Shown one piece after another: positions 36,690 through 46,589 of a stretch of DNA of 64,000 nt. This stretch comes from an uncultured Lachnospiraceae bacterium. GTDB taxonomy: Bacteria; Bacillota; Clostridia; Lachnospirales; Lachnospiraceae. The position numbers were made by a program, and so were the translations under genes. The stretch spans positions 124,001 to 188,000 of the forward strand of contig CAKRCW010000001.1 of NCBI GenBank assembly GCA_934309145.1, read 5' to 3'. Within the stretch, counting starts at the first letter, position 1. Each line of letters begins with the position of its first letter. The notes beneath the pieces are model-generated. The model had not been told where the DNA came from and did not search any database. It saw nothing but the letters and a program-made list of their open reading frames with translations.

Positions 36690-37256
36690 CTAGCCTCTTA
36701 TAGCCTTGACTGCTGCATCGATTGACTTCTTATAATCTTCCTCAGATGAATTGTTAAATACAAACAACTCTGGTATATTATCAGGCTGCTTAAAATTCTG
36801 AGTTGCGATATACTCATCCCAATGCTCAAGCTTCCACTTATCTCTGTCTGAAGCTCTCTTAATCATTCTCTGATGGCAAACCTCTACATCTGTATGAACC
36901 CATACTACAAAGAGCTCTGCGTCCTTCTCTGCAAGCTTAGCACGAAGGTTGTCCAAATACTCATTATCTCTTATCTCCTCTGTGAAAGGAGCATTGATTA
37001 ATACAGTATCATTATACTCAAGTGCCTCAAATGCGAAGTCAAGAACAGCATAATACTCATAATCACGGATTTCTCTCTGGAAGAAATCTGAAGATCTGTT
37101 ATACTCCTCTCCGGCAACCTTGAATATCTGCTTTGACAATACAATAAGTGTATCCTTATCAAGATATACACAGTTGTTAAGTGCCTTAGCTAATTTTTTT
37201 GATATAAATGTTTTTCCACATGCTGGCGGTGAAGTAACTAAAATTAATTTCTTCAT
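36690..37256 (-). CDS. P-loop kinase-like AAA protein
   Basis: The 188-residue protein begins KKLILVTSPPACGKTFISKKLAKAL (Walker A). It has NCVYLDKDTLIV, an INAPFTEEIRDNEY segment and a lid-like VCHQRMIKRASDRDKWKLEHWD. This is the pattern of small nucleotide/carbohydrate kinases of the AAA_33 type. The substrate is unknown. ATG 37256 follows AGGAGG with a 12-nt gap; a 16-residue upstream extension has no support. Confidence 0.75.
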   Translation of the reverse strand: MKKLILVTSPPACGKTFISKKLAKALNNCVYLDKDTLIVLSKQIFKVAGEEYNRSSDFFQREIRDYEYYAVLDFAFEALEYNDTVLINAPFTEEIRDNEYLDNLRAKLAEKDAELFVVWVHTDVEVCHQRMIKRASDRDKWKLEHWDEYIATQNFKQPDNIPELFVFNNSSEEDYKKSIDAAVKAIRG

Positions 37257-37284
37257 AATATTAACGTGCCTCCTGTAATTATAT

Positions 37285-37310
37285 TGCCATGTACAGTTAT
37301 GCACATGGCA
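37285..37310. other. Hairpin between asd and the kinase gene
   Basis: TGCCATGT (37285-37292) and ACATGGCA (37303-37310) form an 8-bp stem with a 10-nt loop. There is no U-run on the minus strand, so it may be a processing or attenuation site rather than a terminator. Confidence 0.5.
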
Positions 37311-37357
37311 TTTACTATCGATATATTATCATAAAATATGCTTACTAACAAGCAATT

Positions 37358-38443
37358 CTACTTCTTTGTGATATATCCCTGTGCCTTTAGAAGCTCTGCA
37401 CAAAGCACTGCTCCACCTGCTGCACCACGAACTGTATTATGTGACAATCCAACAAACTTCCAATCATAGATTGAATCCTCACGAAGTCTGCCCACACTAA
37501 CACCCATACCGTTCTCATAATCAACATCAAGAGTAACCTGAGGTCTGTTATCCTCCTCCATATACTGGATAAACTGCTTTGGAGCAGAAGGAAGGTTAAG
37601 CTCCTGTGGAGCTCCCTTAAAGGTAACAAGCTTCTCAATAAGCTGCTCCTTAGTAGGCTTCTTCTTAAATTTAACAAATACGGCTGCTGTATGTCCATTT
37701 AATACAGGAACTCTTATACACTGACATGTAATCTTAGGGCTCTCTGCCGGAACAATAACGCCATCCTTTATCTCACCCCATATACGAAGTGGCTCTTTCT
37801 CAGATTTTTCTTCTTCACCACCGATAAATGGAATTATATTGCCAACCATCTCAGGCCAGTCCTTAAATGTCTTACCTGCACCTGAAATTGCCTGATATGT
37901 TGTAGCGACAACCTCGTATGGCTCGTACTCCATCCATGCAGTAAGAACAGGAGCGTATGACTGAATTGAGCAGTTAGGTTTGACAGCAACAAATCCTCTT
38001 GTTGTTCCAAGTCTCTTCTTCTGGAAGTCTATAACCTTCATATGCTCTGCATTAATCTCAGGAACTACCATAGGAACATCAGGTGTCCATCTGTGTGCAC
38101 TGTTGTTAGATACAACAGGTGTCTCTGTCTTAGCATATGCCTCCTCGATTGCCTTTATCTCATCCTTAGACATATCTACAGCACTGAATACAAAATCTAC
38201 TGTTGATGCAACCTCATCAACCTCATTTACATTGTGTACTATAAGCTTCTTAACTGCCTCAGGCATTGGTGTATCCATCTTCCATCTGTCACCTACAGCC
38301 TCTTCATATGTCTTACCGGCACTTCTTGGACTTGCTGCAATTGTTGTTACCTCAAACCATGGGTGATTCTCAAGCAAAGCTATGAATCTCTGTCCTACCA
38401 TGCCTGTTCCGCCTAATATACCAACCTTTAACTTGTCGCTCAT
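37358..38443 (-). CDS. asd: Aspartate-semialdehyde dehydrogenase (archaeal/fungal-type)
   Basis: Asd reduces aspartyl phosphate for lysine, threonine and methionine synthesis. The 361-residue protein has the NADP motif GILGGTGMVGQRF, the active-site cysteine in VAVKPNCSIQSYAP and GLSHNTVRGAAGGAVL. The sequence type is the longer archaeal/fungal-like branch. ATG 38443 is used because GGAGG lies 8 nt upstream. It follows serA by 33 nt. Confidence 0.93.
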   Translation of the reverse strand: MSDKLKVGILGGTGMVGQRFIALLENHPWFEVTTIAASPRSAGKTYEEAVGDRWKMDTPMPEAVKKLIVHNVNEVDEVASTVDFVFSAVDMSKDEIKAIEEAYAKTETPVVSNNSAHRWTPDVPMVVPEINAEHMKVIDFQKKRLGTTRGFVAVKPNCSIQSYAPVLTAWMEYEPYEVVATTYQAISGAGKTFKDWPEMVGNIIPFIGGEEEKSEKEPLRIWGEIKDGVIVPAESPKITCQCIRVPVLNGHTAAVFVKFKKKPTKEQLIEKLVTFKGAPQELNLPSAPKQFIQYMEEDNRPQVTLDVDYENGMGVSVGRLREDSIYDWKFVGLSHNTVRGAAGGAVLCAELLKAQGYITKK

Positions 38444-38476
38444 TTTATCGTCCTCCATATATTGTCGTAGAATTAT

Positions 38477-39640
38477 TTATTTTACGGCTCTTACCTTGAC
38501 AACGCCATCAATTTCCTCGATTGCCTTAAGTATAGAATCATCAGCCTTCTCTGATAAATCAAGAATAGTATATGCCCAGTCTCCTCTTGACTTACTTACC
38601 ATATCAGATACATTTATGCCCTTTGATGAAAATGCACCTGTAAACTGTGTAATCATATTTGGTATGTTCTTATGGCATACTGTTATTCTTGACTCAGCCT
38701 GACATACACCAGCATCACATGCAGGATAATTAACTGAGTTCTTAATATTACCATTCTCAATGTAATCCTTTATCTGCTGAACTGCCATAATAGCACAGTT
38801 ATCCTCTGACTCTGCTGTAGATGCTCCAAGGTGTGGAAGTGTAATAACATTATCTACACCGGCAATCTTAGCATTAGGGAAATCTGTTACATATTTTGAT
38901 ACCTTACCAGAAGAAAGTGCATCTATCATATCATCATCATTAACAAGGATATCTCTTGCAAAGTTAAGAATTTTAACTCCATCCTTCATCATTGCAAATG
39001 CATCCTTATTAATCATACCCTTAGTAGAATCAAGTGCAGGTACATGAATTGTTATATAATCGCACTCTCTGTAGATATCCTCAACATTAGTTATATGCTT
39101 AACATGGCTTGAAAGTCTCCATGCAGCCTCAACAGATACATATGGATCATATCCGTATACTTCCATACCAAGACGATATGCAATGTTGGCAACCTTAGCT
39201 CCGATAGCTCCAAGTCCGATAACACCGAGTCTCTTTCCCTTTATCTCGCAGCCCGCATACTTTGATTTCTGCTTTTCTACTGCCTTACCGATATTCTCAT
39301 CAGAAGCATTGTCCTTAACCCAGTTGTATCCACCCATAAGGTCTCTTGATGCGAGGAGAAGTCCTGCAATAACAAGCTCCTTAACACCGTTAGCGTTAGC
39401 TCCCGGTGTGTTAAATACTACTATACCTTTCTCGGCACATTTGTCGAGCGGAATATTGTTTACGCCTGCTCCCGCACGGGCAACAGCAACAAGATTGTCT
39501 GACAGCTCTAAGTCATGCATTGCAGCGCTTCTAACAAGCACTGCCTCCGCCTCTGCGAAATTATCTGTCTTTTCATACTTATCATCAAGTAAATCCATAC
39601 CGCATGCTGCGATAGGATTCAAACAATTAACCTTTATCAT
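38477..39640 (-). CDS. serA: D-3-phosphoglycerate dehydrogenase
   Basis: SerA oxidises 3-phosphoglycerate, the first step of serine synthesis. The 387-residue protein has substrate-binding VARAGAGVNNIPLDKC, the NAD motif LGVIGLGAIGAKVANIA, the FARDILVNDDDM arginine region and the catalytic His in LPHLGASTAESEDN. A short C-terminal ACT-type domain starts near residue 315. Only one Rossmann/ACT unit is present, the short form. It follows serC with a 22-nt gap. Confidence 0.93.
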   Translation of the reverse strand: MIKVNCLNPIAACGMDLLDDKYEKTDNFAEAEAVLVRSAAMHDLELSDNLVAVARAGAGVNNIPLDKCAEKGIVVFNTPGANANGVKELVIAGLLLASRDLMGGYNWVKDNASDENIGKAVEKQKSKYAGCEIKGKRLGVIGLGAIGAKVANIAYRLGMEVYGYDPYVSVEAAWRLSSHVKHITNVEDIYRECDYITIHVPALDSTKGMINKDAFAMMKDGVKILNFARDILVNDDDMIDALSSGKVSKYVTDFPNAKIAGVDNVITLPHLGASTAESEDNCAIMAVQQIKDYIENGNIKNSVNYPACDAGVCQAESRITVCHKNIPNMITQFTGAFSSKGINVSDMVSKSRGDWAYTILDLSEKADDSILKAIEEIDGVVKVRAVK

Positions 39641-39662
39641 AATTTAAATCTCCCTTTCACTC

Positions 39663-40745
39663 CTATGAATTAGCTGCTTCAAATTCTTTCATGAACTGTA
39701 CCAATTTCTCAACGCCCTCGATTGGCATAGCATTATAGATAGAAGCACGCATACCACCAACTGTTCTGTGTCCTTTCAAGTTTACGAAACCAGCCTCAGT
39801 TGCTTCCTTAACAAACTTAGCGTCAAGCTCATCATTGCCTGTTACGAATGGAACATTCATAAGTGAACGGTCTTTCTTCTCAACTGTTCCGTGGAACATC
39901 TTAGAAGAATCAAGGAAATCATACAATATAGCAGCCTTCTTCTCGTTGTGAATCTTCATAGCTGAAAGGCCGCCCATCTCCTTTACCCACTTAAATACAA
40001 GACCACAGATATAGATACCGTAGCATGGTGGTGTGTTGTAGAGTGAGTCGTTGTCTGCCTGTGTCTTATACTTGAGCATTGTTGGTGTAAATGGCATTAC
40101 GTCATCTCTGATTAAATCTTCTCTTATAATAACCACTACTACACCTGCTGGTCCAACATTCTTCTGTACACCAAAGTAAATGAGACCGTAATCTGATACA
40201 TTTACAGGCTGTGAAAGAATGTCAGATGACATATCAGCTACAAGAATCTTACCCTTTGTGTTAGGTAACTGCTTGTAAGTTGTTCCGTATATTGTATTGT
40301 TATGGCAGATATATACATAGTCTGCATCCTCATCTATAGGAAGGTCTGAACAGTCAGGTATATATGTAAATGTCTTATCTGCAGATGATGCAACCGCATT
40401 TACCTTACCATACTTCTTAGCTTCCTCGTAAGCCTTCTTAGCCCACTGACCTGTGATGATGTAATCAGCTACTCCATTCTTCATCAGGTTCATAGGGATT
40501 GCAGCAAACTGCTGTGATGCACCTCCCTGTAAAAACAATACCTTGTAATTATCAGGTATATCCATCAAATCTCTAAGATCACGTTCTGCCTCTTTAATGA
40601 TGTTGTCATAAACTTTGGATCTGTGGCTCATCTCCATAACGCTCATACCGGAGCCTTTGTAGTCAAGCATCTCCTCTGCCGCCTGCTTAAGAACAACCTC
40701 AGGTAAAACTGATGGTCCTGCTGAAAAATTAAATACTCTTGCCAT
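39663..40745 (-). CDS. serC: Phosphoserine aminotransferase
   Basis: SerC converts 3-phosphohydroxypyruvate to phosphoserine with PLP. The 360-residue protein begins RVFNFSAGPSVLPEVVLKQA and has the PLP lysine in GLIYFGVQKNVGPAGV. It also shows the family loop SGMSVMEMSHRSKVYDNI. It precedes serA. No serB-like phosphatase gene is visible in the window. Confidence 0.95.
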   Translation of the reverse strand: MARVFNFSAGPSVLPEVVLKQAAEEMLDYKGSGMSVMEMSHRSKVYDNIIKEAERDLRDLMDIPDNYKVLFLQGGASQQFAAIPMNLMKNGVADYIITGQWAKKAYEEAKKYGKVNAVASSADKTFTYIPDCSDLPIDEDADYVYICHNNTIYGTTYKQLPNTKGKILVADMSSDILSQPVNVSDYGLIYFGVQKNVGPAGVVVVIIREDLIRDDVMPFTPTMLKYKTQADNDSLYNTPPCYGIYICGLVFKWVKEMGGLSAMKIHNEKKAAILYDFLDSSKMFHGTVEKKDRSLMNVPFVTGNDELDAKFVKEATEAGFVNLKGHRTVGGMRASIYNAMPIEGVEKLVQFMKEFEAANS

Positions 40746-40758
40746 TATCCCTTTCCTC

Positions 40759-42444
40759 CTAATTTTTATTATCTAAATCCTGCTGGTCAAAGCAAGTTTC
40801 CAGTGCTGCGCCTGCTGCTACCATAGGCCATACCTTGTCATCCTCGCCTATGATACAGTCAATAACTACAGGTGCATTTAATTCTACTGCCTTCTTAAAT
40901 GCATCCTCAAACTCGTCAAGTGTTGTAGCTCTCATGCCTGTTGCTCCAAGTGCCTCTGCAACCTTAACGAAATCAACATTGTCATTTAATATTGTATTTG
41001 AATATCTATGGTCATAGAACAATGTCTGCCACTGTCTAACCATTCCAAGCACATGATTGTTGATTACAACCTGAATAATAGGTATATTATATCTTGCAGC
41101 AGTTGCAATCTCATTCATGTTCATTCTGAAGCATCCGTCACCTGCTATATTGACAGTGATGTTCTCTGGCATTCCAACCTTGGCACCTATACATGCTCCT
41201 ACACCAAATCCCATTGTTCCAAGTCCGCCTGATGAGAGGAACTGTCTTGGCTTAGTGTACTTGTAGTACTGTGCAGCCCACATCTGGTGCTGTCCTACGT
41301 CAGTTGTAATTGTTGCCTTGCCATCTGTAACCTCATATATCTTGTTAATGATAGCCGGGCCTGTCAAATGCTCAAGGTCTCCATGGTCAGGATACTCAGC
41401 ACGAAGCTCATCTATCTCTGCCATCCAGTCCTTATGCTCCATAGACTTGATTCTTGTGGCAATCATCTTAAGAACTTCCTTTGCGTCTCCTATAACGCTG
41501 CAATCAACAGTTATGTTCTTATTTATCTCTGCTGCATCTACATCGATATGTATAATCTTGGCATTGTTTGCAAACTTAGACGCGTTACCTATAACTCTGT
41601 CTGAGAATCTTGCACCTATAACGATAAGCAAATCCGCCTTATTAACGCCAAAATTAGATACCTTAGTACCATGCATACCAATCATGCCTGTGTATCTAGG
41701 TGATGTTCCATCAAATGCACCCTTACCCATAAGAGTATCACATATAGGAGCATCTATCTTTTCAACAAATTTTTTAAGCTCCGGTGAAGCACCTGCTGTA
41801 ATCACACCGCCACCTGCTATAACAAATGGTCTATCGGCATTCTCTATCATAAGAATAGCCTTATCAAGGTCATCAGCCTTAATTGTTGATGTAACCCTCT
41901 CGATTGGTTCTGGTGCCTTAGGCTCATAATCTGCTACATTGGCAGTTACATCCTTAGTTATATCAACAAGTACAGGACCAGGTCTTCCACTCTGTGCAAT
42001 CTTAAATGCTCTTCTTATTGTATCTGCAAGCTCATGTACATTCTTGACGATGAAGCTGTGCTTAGTGATAGGCATTACAACACCTGCAATATCTACCTCC
42101 TGGAAGCTGTCCTTACCAAGTAATGATACTCCAACATTAGCTGTTATTGCTACAACCGGTATGGAATCCATATATGCTGTAGCTATACCTGTTACAAGGT
42201 TAGTTGCACCAGGACCTGAGGTAGCCATACACACACCAACCTTACCTGTGGCACGCGCATATCCATCTGCAGCATGTGCAGCTCCCTGCTCATGCGATGT
42301 CAATATATGATGTATCTCATCCTGATGCTTGTAGAGTGCATCATATACATTAAGGATAGTTCCACCGGGATACCCAAATACAGTATCTACACCCTGCTCC
42401 TTCAGGCACTCGATTATAATCTCTGAACCTGTTAACTGTTTCAT
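40759..42444 (-). CDS. ilvB: Acetolactate synthase, large subunit
   Basis: IlvB condenses pyruvate units (or with 2-ketobutyrate), the first committed step of valine/leucine/isoleucine synthesis. The 561-residue protein has the ThDP-binding core GYPGGTILNVYDALYKH (with the catalytic Glu in SHEQGAAHAADGYARATG), GDGCFRMNMNEIATA and the FAD-binding middle domain. No ilvN regulatory subunit is adjacent. It starts at ATG 42444 after AAAAGGAG, 14 nt before serC. Confidence 0.95.
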   Translation of the reverse strand: MKQLTGSEIIIECLKEQGVDTVFGYPGGTILNVYDALYKHQDEIHHILTSHEQGAAHAADGYARATGKVGVCMATSGPGATNLVTGIATAYMDSIPVVAITANVGVSLLGKDSFQEVDIAGVVMPITKHSFIVKNVHELADTIRRAFKIAQSGRPGPVLVDITKDVTANVADYEPKAPEPIERVTSTIKADDLDKAILMIENADRPFVIAGGGVITAGASPELKKFVEKIDAPICDTLMGKGAFDGTSPRYTGMIGMHGTKVSNFGVNKADLLIVIGARFSDRVIGNASKFANNAKIIHIDVDAAEINKNITVDCSVIGDAKEVLKMIATRIKSMEHKDWMAEIDELRAEYPDHGDLEHLTGPAIINKIYEVTDGKATITTDVGQHQMWAAQYYKYTKPRQFLSSGGLGTMGFGVGACIGAKVGMPENITVNIAGDGCFRMNMNEIATAARYNIPIIQVVINNHVLGMVRQWQTLFYDHRYSNTILNDNVDFVKVAEALGATGMRATTLDEFEDAFKKAVELNAPVVIDCIIGEDDKVWPMVAAGAALETCFDQQDLDNKN

Positions 42445-42486
42445 ATTTTTTCTCCTTTTAACGAAATCCTAACATTCATAAAGTTT

Positions 42487-42515
42487 AGAATAGCACATTA
42501 TAATGCATTATTCAA
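42487..42515 (-). promoter_or_regulatory. Candidate ilvB promoter
   Basis: On the minus strand TTGAAT (42510-42515) and TATTCT (42487-42492) are 17 nt apart, in the 87-nt gap between ilvD and ilvB. It could give ilvB-serC-serA a separate start from ilvD. No clear CodY box was found. Confidence 0.45.
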
Positions 42516-42531
42516 CATTTTTCCATATATC

Positions 42532-44193
42532 CTAGAGTTCAAGGACAGCTCCGCGGTTACCAGATGTAACCATCTTTGCATATCTTGCAAGATATCCTGT
42601 AGTTACCTTTGGCTCTCTAGGTGTCCATGCTGCCTTTCTCTTGGCAAGTTCTTCATCAGATACCTTAAGTGTAAGGCTGCATGCATCTATATCTATACTT
42701 ATGATATCTCCCTCTTCAACAAGTGCTATAGGTCCTCCCACAGCTGCCTCAGGCGATACATGACCGATTGATGCTCCACGGCTTGCTCCCGAGAATCTTC
42801 CATCTGTTATAAGAGCAACTGATGAACCAAGTCCCATACCTGCTATTGCTGATGTAGGATTAAGCATCTCTCTCATTCCAGGGCCACCCTTAGGTCCCTC
42901 ATAACGGATAACAACAACGTCACCCTCTACAATCTTTCCGCCCTTTATTGCTGCAATAGCGTCCTCCTCACACTCAAATACTCTTGCAGGACCTTCATGC
43001 TTCATCATCTCAGGTACAACTGCTGAACGTTTAACTACTGAACCATCCGGTGCGAGATTTCCCTTAAGAACTGCAAGTCCGCCAGTCTTACTGTATGGAT
43101 TGTCAAGTGTTCTTATTACCTCTGGGTTCTTATTTGCAACACCATCTACAGCCTCACCTATAGTCTTACCTGTTACAGTCATGCAGTTCTCATTTAAGAG
43201 TCCTGCTTCCTTTAACTCGTTCATAACTGCGTATACACCGCCAGCCTCATTTAAGTCCTCCATGTATGTAGGACCTGCCGGTGCAAGGTGGCAAAGGTTA
43301 GGTGTCTTTGCACTTATCTCATTTGCCATTGATATATCAAAGTCAAATCCTATCTCATGTGCTATAGCAGGAATATGAAGCATTGAGTTTGTTGAACATC
43401 CAAGTGCCATATCAACTGTAAGTGCATTTAATATTGCATCCTTGGTGATTATATCTCTTGGTCTTATGTTCTTTCTGTACATGTCCATAACAGCCATACC
43501 TGCATGCTTGGCAAGCTTTAATCTCTCTGAATATACAGCAGGAATTGTTCCATTTCCAGGAAGCCCCATACCGAGAGCCTCTGTGAGACAATTCATTGAG
43601 TTAGCTGTGTACATACCTGAACATGAACCGCATGTAGGACATGCTTTACACTCAAATTCATTCACATCATCTGCTGACATAGTACCTGCAGCATATGAAC
43701 CAACTGCCTCAAACATTGATGAAAGGCTTGTCTTGTGTCCCTTAACATGGCCTGCGAGCATAGGACCGCCTGATACAAATACAGTAGGTACATTTACTCT
43801 TGCAGCAGCCATAAGAAGTCCGGGAACATTCTTATCGCAGTTTGGAATCATTACAAGTGCATCAAACTGATGTGCTATAGCCATACATTCTGTTGAGTCA
43901 GCTATAAGGTCTCTTGTTACAAGTGAATATTTCATACCTATATGTCCCATTGCAATTCCGTCACATACAGCAATCGCAGGGAACATAACAGGCGTACCGC
44001 CTGCTGCTGCAACGCCAAGCTTTACAGCCTGTGCTATCTTATCAAGGTTCATGTGGCCAGGGACTATCTCATTGTATGAGCATACAATACCAACAAGTGG
44101 CTTAGCCATCTCTTCCTCTGTCATACCAAGTGCATTAAACAGGCTTCTGTGTGGTGCCTGCTGCATACCAACCTTTACATTATCACTCTTCAT
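42532..44193 (-). CDS. ilvD: Dihydroxy-acid dehydratase
   Basis: IlvD dehydrates 2,3-dihydroxy acids in branched-chain amino-acid synthesis and carries an Fe-S cluster. The 553-residue protein has cluster cysteines in PNCDKNVPGLLMAAAR and ACPTCGSCSGMYTANSMNC, and GPKGGPGMREML and GRFSGASRGASIGHVSPEA. The starting ATG 44193 follows AAAAAGGAG. The transcription order is leuCD, leuB, ilvD, ilvB. Confidence 0.96.
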   Translation of the reverse strand: MKSDNVKVGMQQAPHRSLFNALGMTEEEMAKPLVGIVCSYNEIVPGHMNLDKIAQAVKLGVAAAGGTPVMFPAIAVCDGIAMGHIGMKYSLVTRDLIADSTECMAIAHQFDALVMIPNCDKNVPGLLMAAARVNVPTVFVSGGPMLAGHVKGHKTSLSSMFEAVGSYAAGTMSADDVNEFECKACPTCGSCSGMYTANSMNCLTEALGMGLPGNGTIPAVYSERLKLAKHAGMAVMDMYRKNIRPRDIITKDAILNALTVDMALGCSTNSMLHIPAIAHEIGFDFDISMANEISAKTPNLCHLAPAGPTYMEDLNEAGGVYAVMNELKEAGLLNENCMTVTGKTIGEAVDGVANKNPEVIRTLDNPYSKTGGLAVLKGNLAPDGSVVKRSAVVPEMMKHEGPARVFECEEDAIAAIKGGKIVEGDVVVIRYEGPKGGPGMREMLNPTSAIAGMGLGSSVALITDGRFSGASRGASIGHVSPEAAVGGPIALVEEGDIISIDIDACSLTLKVSDEELAKRKAAWTPREPKVTTGYLARYAKMVTSGNRGAVLEL

Positions 44194-44232
44194 AGCTTCT
44201 TAACTCCTTTTTACTCTATTTTCATATAACCA

Positions 44233-45315
44233 TTATATTCTTTCAACAATAAGGTCTCCCATCTTATTGCAGCCGACAAGTTCAGTACCCTCTGATACGA
44301 TATCACATGTTCTGTAGCCATCAACTAATACCTGCTTTACAGCAGCCTCTATAGCATCAGCCTCCTTATCAAGGTCAAATGTATATCTGAGCATCATAGC
44401 TGCTGACAGTATAGTTGCTATAGGGTTTGCCTTATCCTGTCCTGCTATATCAGGTGCAGAACCGCCGCTTGGCTCATACATACCGAATTTTGTTTCATTA
44501 AGAGAAGCAGATGCAAGCATTCCTATTGAACCTGTTATCATAGATGCCTCGTCTGACAGGATATCTCCAAACATATTCTCTGTGAGTACCACATCAAACT
44601 GTGCAGGATCCTTTACGAGCTGCATAGCACAGTTATCAACAAGCATATGCTCATATGTAACCTCAGGATAATCCTTGGCTACCTCCTCAACTATCTTTCT
44701 CCACAATCTTGATGAGTCAAGGACATTTGCCTTATCAACACTTGTCACTTTCTTACGACGTTTCATAGCTATATCAAAGCCCTTTATAGCGATACGTCTT
44801 ATCTCATTCTCATTGTATGTAAGTGTATCAACGGCTGTCATAACTCCGTCAACTTCCTCAGTCTTTCTTGCACCGAAATAAAGACCGCCTGTGAGCTCAC
44901 GCATTATCATCATGTCAAAGCCCCTGTCTGCTATCTCCTCCTTAAGAGGGCAGGCACCCTTTAACTGCTCATACAAAAGTGCCGGTCTTAAATTAGCGAA
45001 AAGTCCAAGCTCCTTACGAATCTTTAACAGACCAGCCTCAGGTCTCTTCTCAGGCGGAAGCTTATACCAAGGGGAGGTTGTTGTATTTCCTCCTATTGAG
45101 CCAAGCAATACTGCATCACTAGCCTTTGCACGCTCTACAGCTTCATCTGTAAGAGGTACACCTGTTGCGTCTATGGAGCATCCTCCCATGAGAAGCTGCT
45201 CATAGTTAAATGTATGTCCATACTTCTTACCAACCGCATCTAGAACCTTCATTGCCTGCGTTACTACCTCAGGACCTATTCCGTCGCCCTTTATGACTGC
45301 TATATTACAATTCAT
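44233..45315 (-). CDS. leuB: 3-isopropylmalate dehydrogenase
   Basis: LeuB oxidatively decarboxylates 3-isopropylmalate with NAD. The 360-residue protein begins NIAVIKGDGIGPEVVTQAM and has the substrate-binding RELTGGLYFG and LTENMFGDILSDEASM with the catalytic aspartates, and SGGSAPDIAGQDKANP in the NAD-binding loop. Start ATG 45315 follows GGAGG. It is separated from leuD by two membrane-protein genes. Confidence 0.95.
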   Translation of the reverse strand: MNCNIAVIKGDGIGPEVVTQAMKVLDAVGKKYGHTFNYEQLLMGGCSIDATGVPLTDEAVERAKASDAVLLGSIGGNTTTSPWYKLPPEKRPEAGLLKIRKELGLFANLRPALLYEQLKGACPLKEEIADRGFDMMIMRELTGGLYFGARKTEEVDGVMTAVDTLTYNENEIRRIAIKGFDIAMKRRKKVTSVDKANVLDSSRLWRKIVEEVAKDYPEVTYEHMLVDNCAMQLVKDPAQFDVVLTENMFGDILSDEASMITGSIGMLASASLNETKFGMYEPSGGSAPDIAGQDKANPIATILSAAMMLRYTFDLDKEADAIEAAVKQVLVDGYRTCDIVSEGTELVGCNKMGDLIVERI

Positions 45316-45331
45316 TTTTTATCCTCCGTTT

Positions 45332-46027
45332 TTAATATATAAACATATTTCTTCTATTACCTATATAAATTATACTGCCTACAGCAACGACAAGGTATAA
45401 AGCAAGAATACACACCAGAATAATAGCATCACTCTGAAACATGCACATAAAATAATCAAAAAAATTTACATCATACTTGATTAGAATTATTAAGTATGCT
45501 ATCACAATAATTGCCAGAGGCAAAAGAAATACTATTTTGATTGCAACAAGTGCTCTTGCTCTGAATTCAATCAACAGTTTTCTTGCTCTTATAGCATATA
45601 ACCCGTATACAATCATCAAAACTCCACTTATACCACACCATATTGCCATAGCCTCTGCCAAATCATCGCTATAATTACTCAATTTTCCTGCATATCGAAA
45701 CATAGTAATACCATTTCTAAACGACGACAATACTAAATATATAAGATAGCCCCATATAAGGAATAAATACCATTTCATTCCATCCTGCATATAAGTTATA
45801 TTTAGTCTTGGAACAAATTTATTCATCATAGGTGCTGCCTGCCCCTGTGCCATTGCTTGTCCCTGTGCCATTGCTTGTCCCTGTGCCATTGTCTGCCCCT
45901 GATATGGTGCTTGTGCTGATGCAGCATTGGTATAATTATACTGATTAGCGTTACCTGTTGCAGCACCACAATTATTGCAGACAGTCTGACCATCAGGTAT
46001 TTGATTGCCACAATTATTACAATACAT
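45332..46027 (-). CDS. Zinc-ribbon membrane protein
   Basis: The 231-residue protein starts with a zinc ribbon MYCNNCGNQIPDGQTVCNNCG, then a Gln/Ala/Met-rich linker with three 18-bp repeats, then GMKWYLFLIWGYLIYLVLSS and further membrane helices (about four in total), ending GNRRNMFIY. It lies between leuB and its paralogue. No known function. Start ATG 46027 follows GGGAGG. Confidence 0.75.
   Translation of the reverse strand: MYCNNCGNQIPDGQTVCNNCGAATGNANQYNYTNAASAQAPYQGQTMAQGQAMAQGQAMAQGQAAPMMNKFVPRLNITYMQDGMKWYLFLIWGYLIYLVLSSFRNGITMFRYAGKLSNYSDDLAEAMAIWCGISGVLMIVYGLYAIRARKLLIEFRARALVAIKIVFLLPLAIIVIAYLIILIKYDVNFFDYFMCMFQSDAIILVCILALYLVVAVGSIIYIGNRRNMFIY
45844..45897 (-). repeat. Three tandem 18-bp repeats coding (M/A)QGQ-type linker
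   Basis: Three 18-nt units at 45844, 45862 and 45880, identical except for the third, encode repeats of AMAQGQ in the linker of the zinc-ribbon membrane protein. Such units are prone to copy-number change. Confidence 0.8.
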
Positions 46028-46042
46028 TTTTACCCTCCCATT

Positions 46043-46564
46043 TTAATATATAAACATATGTTTTCGTTTTCTCAAATACACTATACTGCATATTGAAAGA
46101 GTGAGATATAAAATCAATATATCTATCATCAAAACCCCTTCATCAAGCATAATCATATATTTAAGTAAATCCAGCATTTTAAATTCGTATACCCACGAAA
46201 ATGTCAGAAAAAATGCTACAAGTATAATTACAGGGGTAAAAAATGTTACATTGATTGCATAAAGTGCCCATGCCTTGAATTCGACAAGTAATTTTCTTGT
46301 ATATATAACATATAAGCTATAAACAATCATCAAAGCTCCGAATATGTTATATATTCTGACCACTATTTTTGTCTTGTCAGGAGTATCCTCACTGACCGAA
46401 GCCGCAGACTTAAACATATCAATGCCGCATATCAGACTTGAGATTACCATATATATCAAAAATCCCCATATGAGGAACAAATACCATTTCATTCCTTTCT
46501 GAGTATGCGTTATTTTAATCCCGCCTTCATCCTGTATTAATTTTTCTGAATTATTGCTATCCAT
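46043..46564 (-). CDS. Membrane protein, paralogue of the neighbouring zinc-ribbon protein
   Basis: The 173-residue protein has the same core as its neighbour: GMKWYLFLIWGFLIYMVISS near residue 25, four membrane helices and an RKRKHMFIY tail. It lacks the zinc ribbon and linker. ATG 46564 is preferred, with GGGGTGGGGA immediately upstream. The pair is a tandem duplication placed within the leucine operon; its function is unknown. Confidence 0.7.
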   Translation of the reverse strand: MDSNNSEKLIQDEGGIKITHTQKGMKWYLFLIWGFLIYMVISSLICGIDMFKSAASVSEDTPDKTKIVVRIYNIFGALMIVYSLYVIYTRKLLVEFKAWALYAINVTFFTPVIILVAFFLTFSWVYEFKMLDLLKYMIMLDEGVLMIDILILYLTLSICSIVYLRKRKHMFIY

Positions 46565-46589
46565 TCCCCACCCCATAAGTAAATGATAT

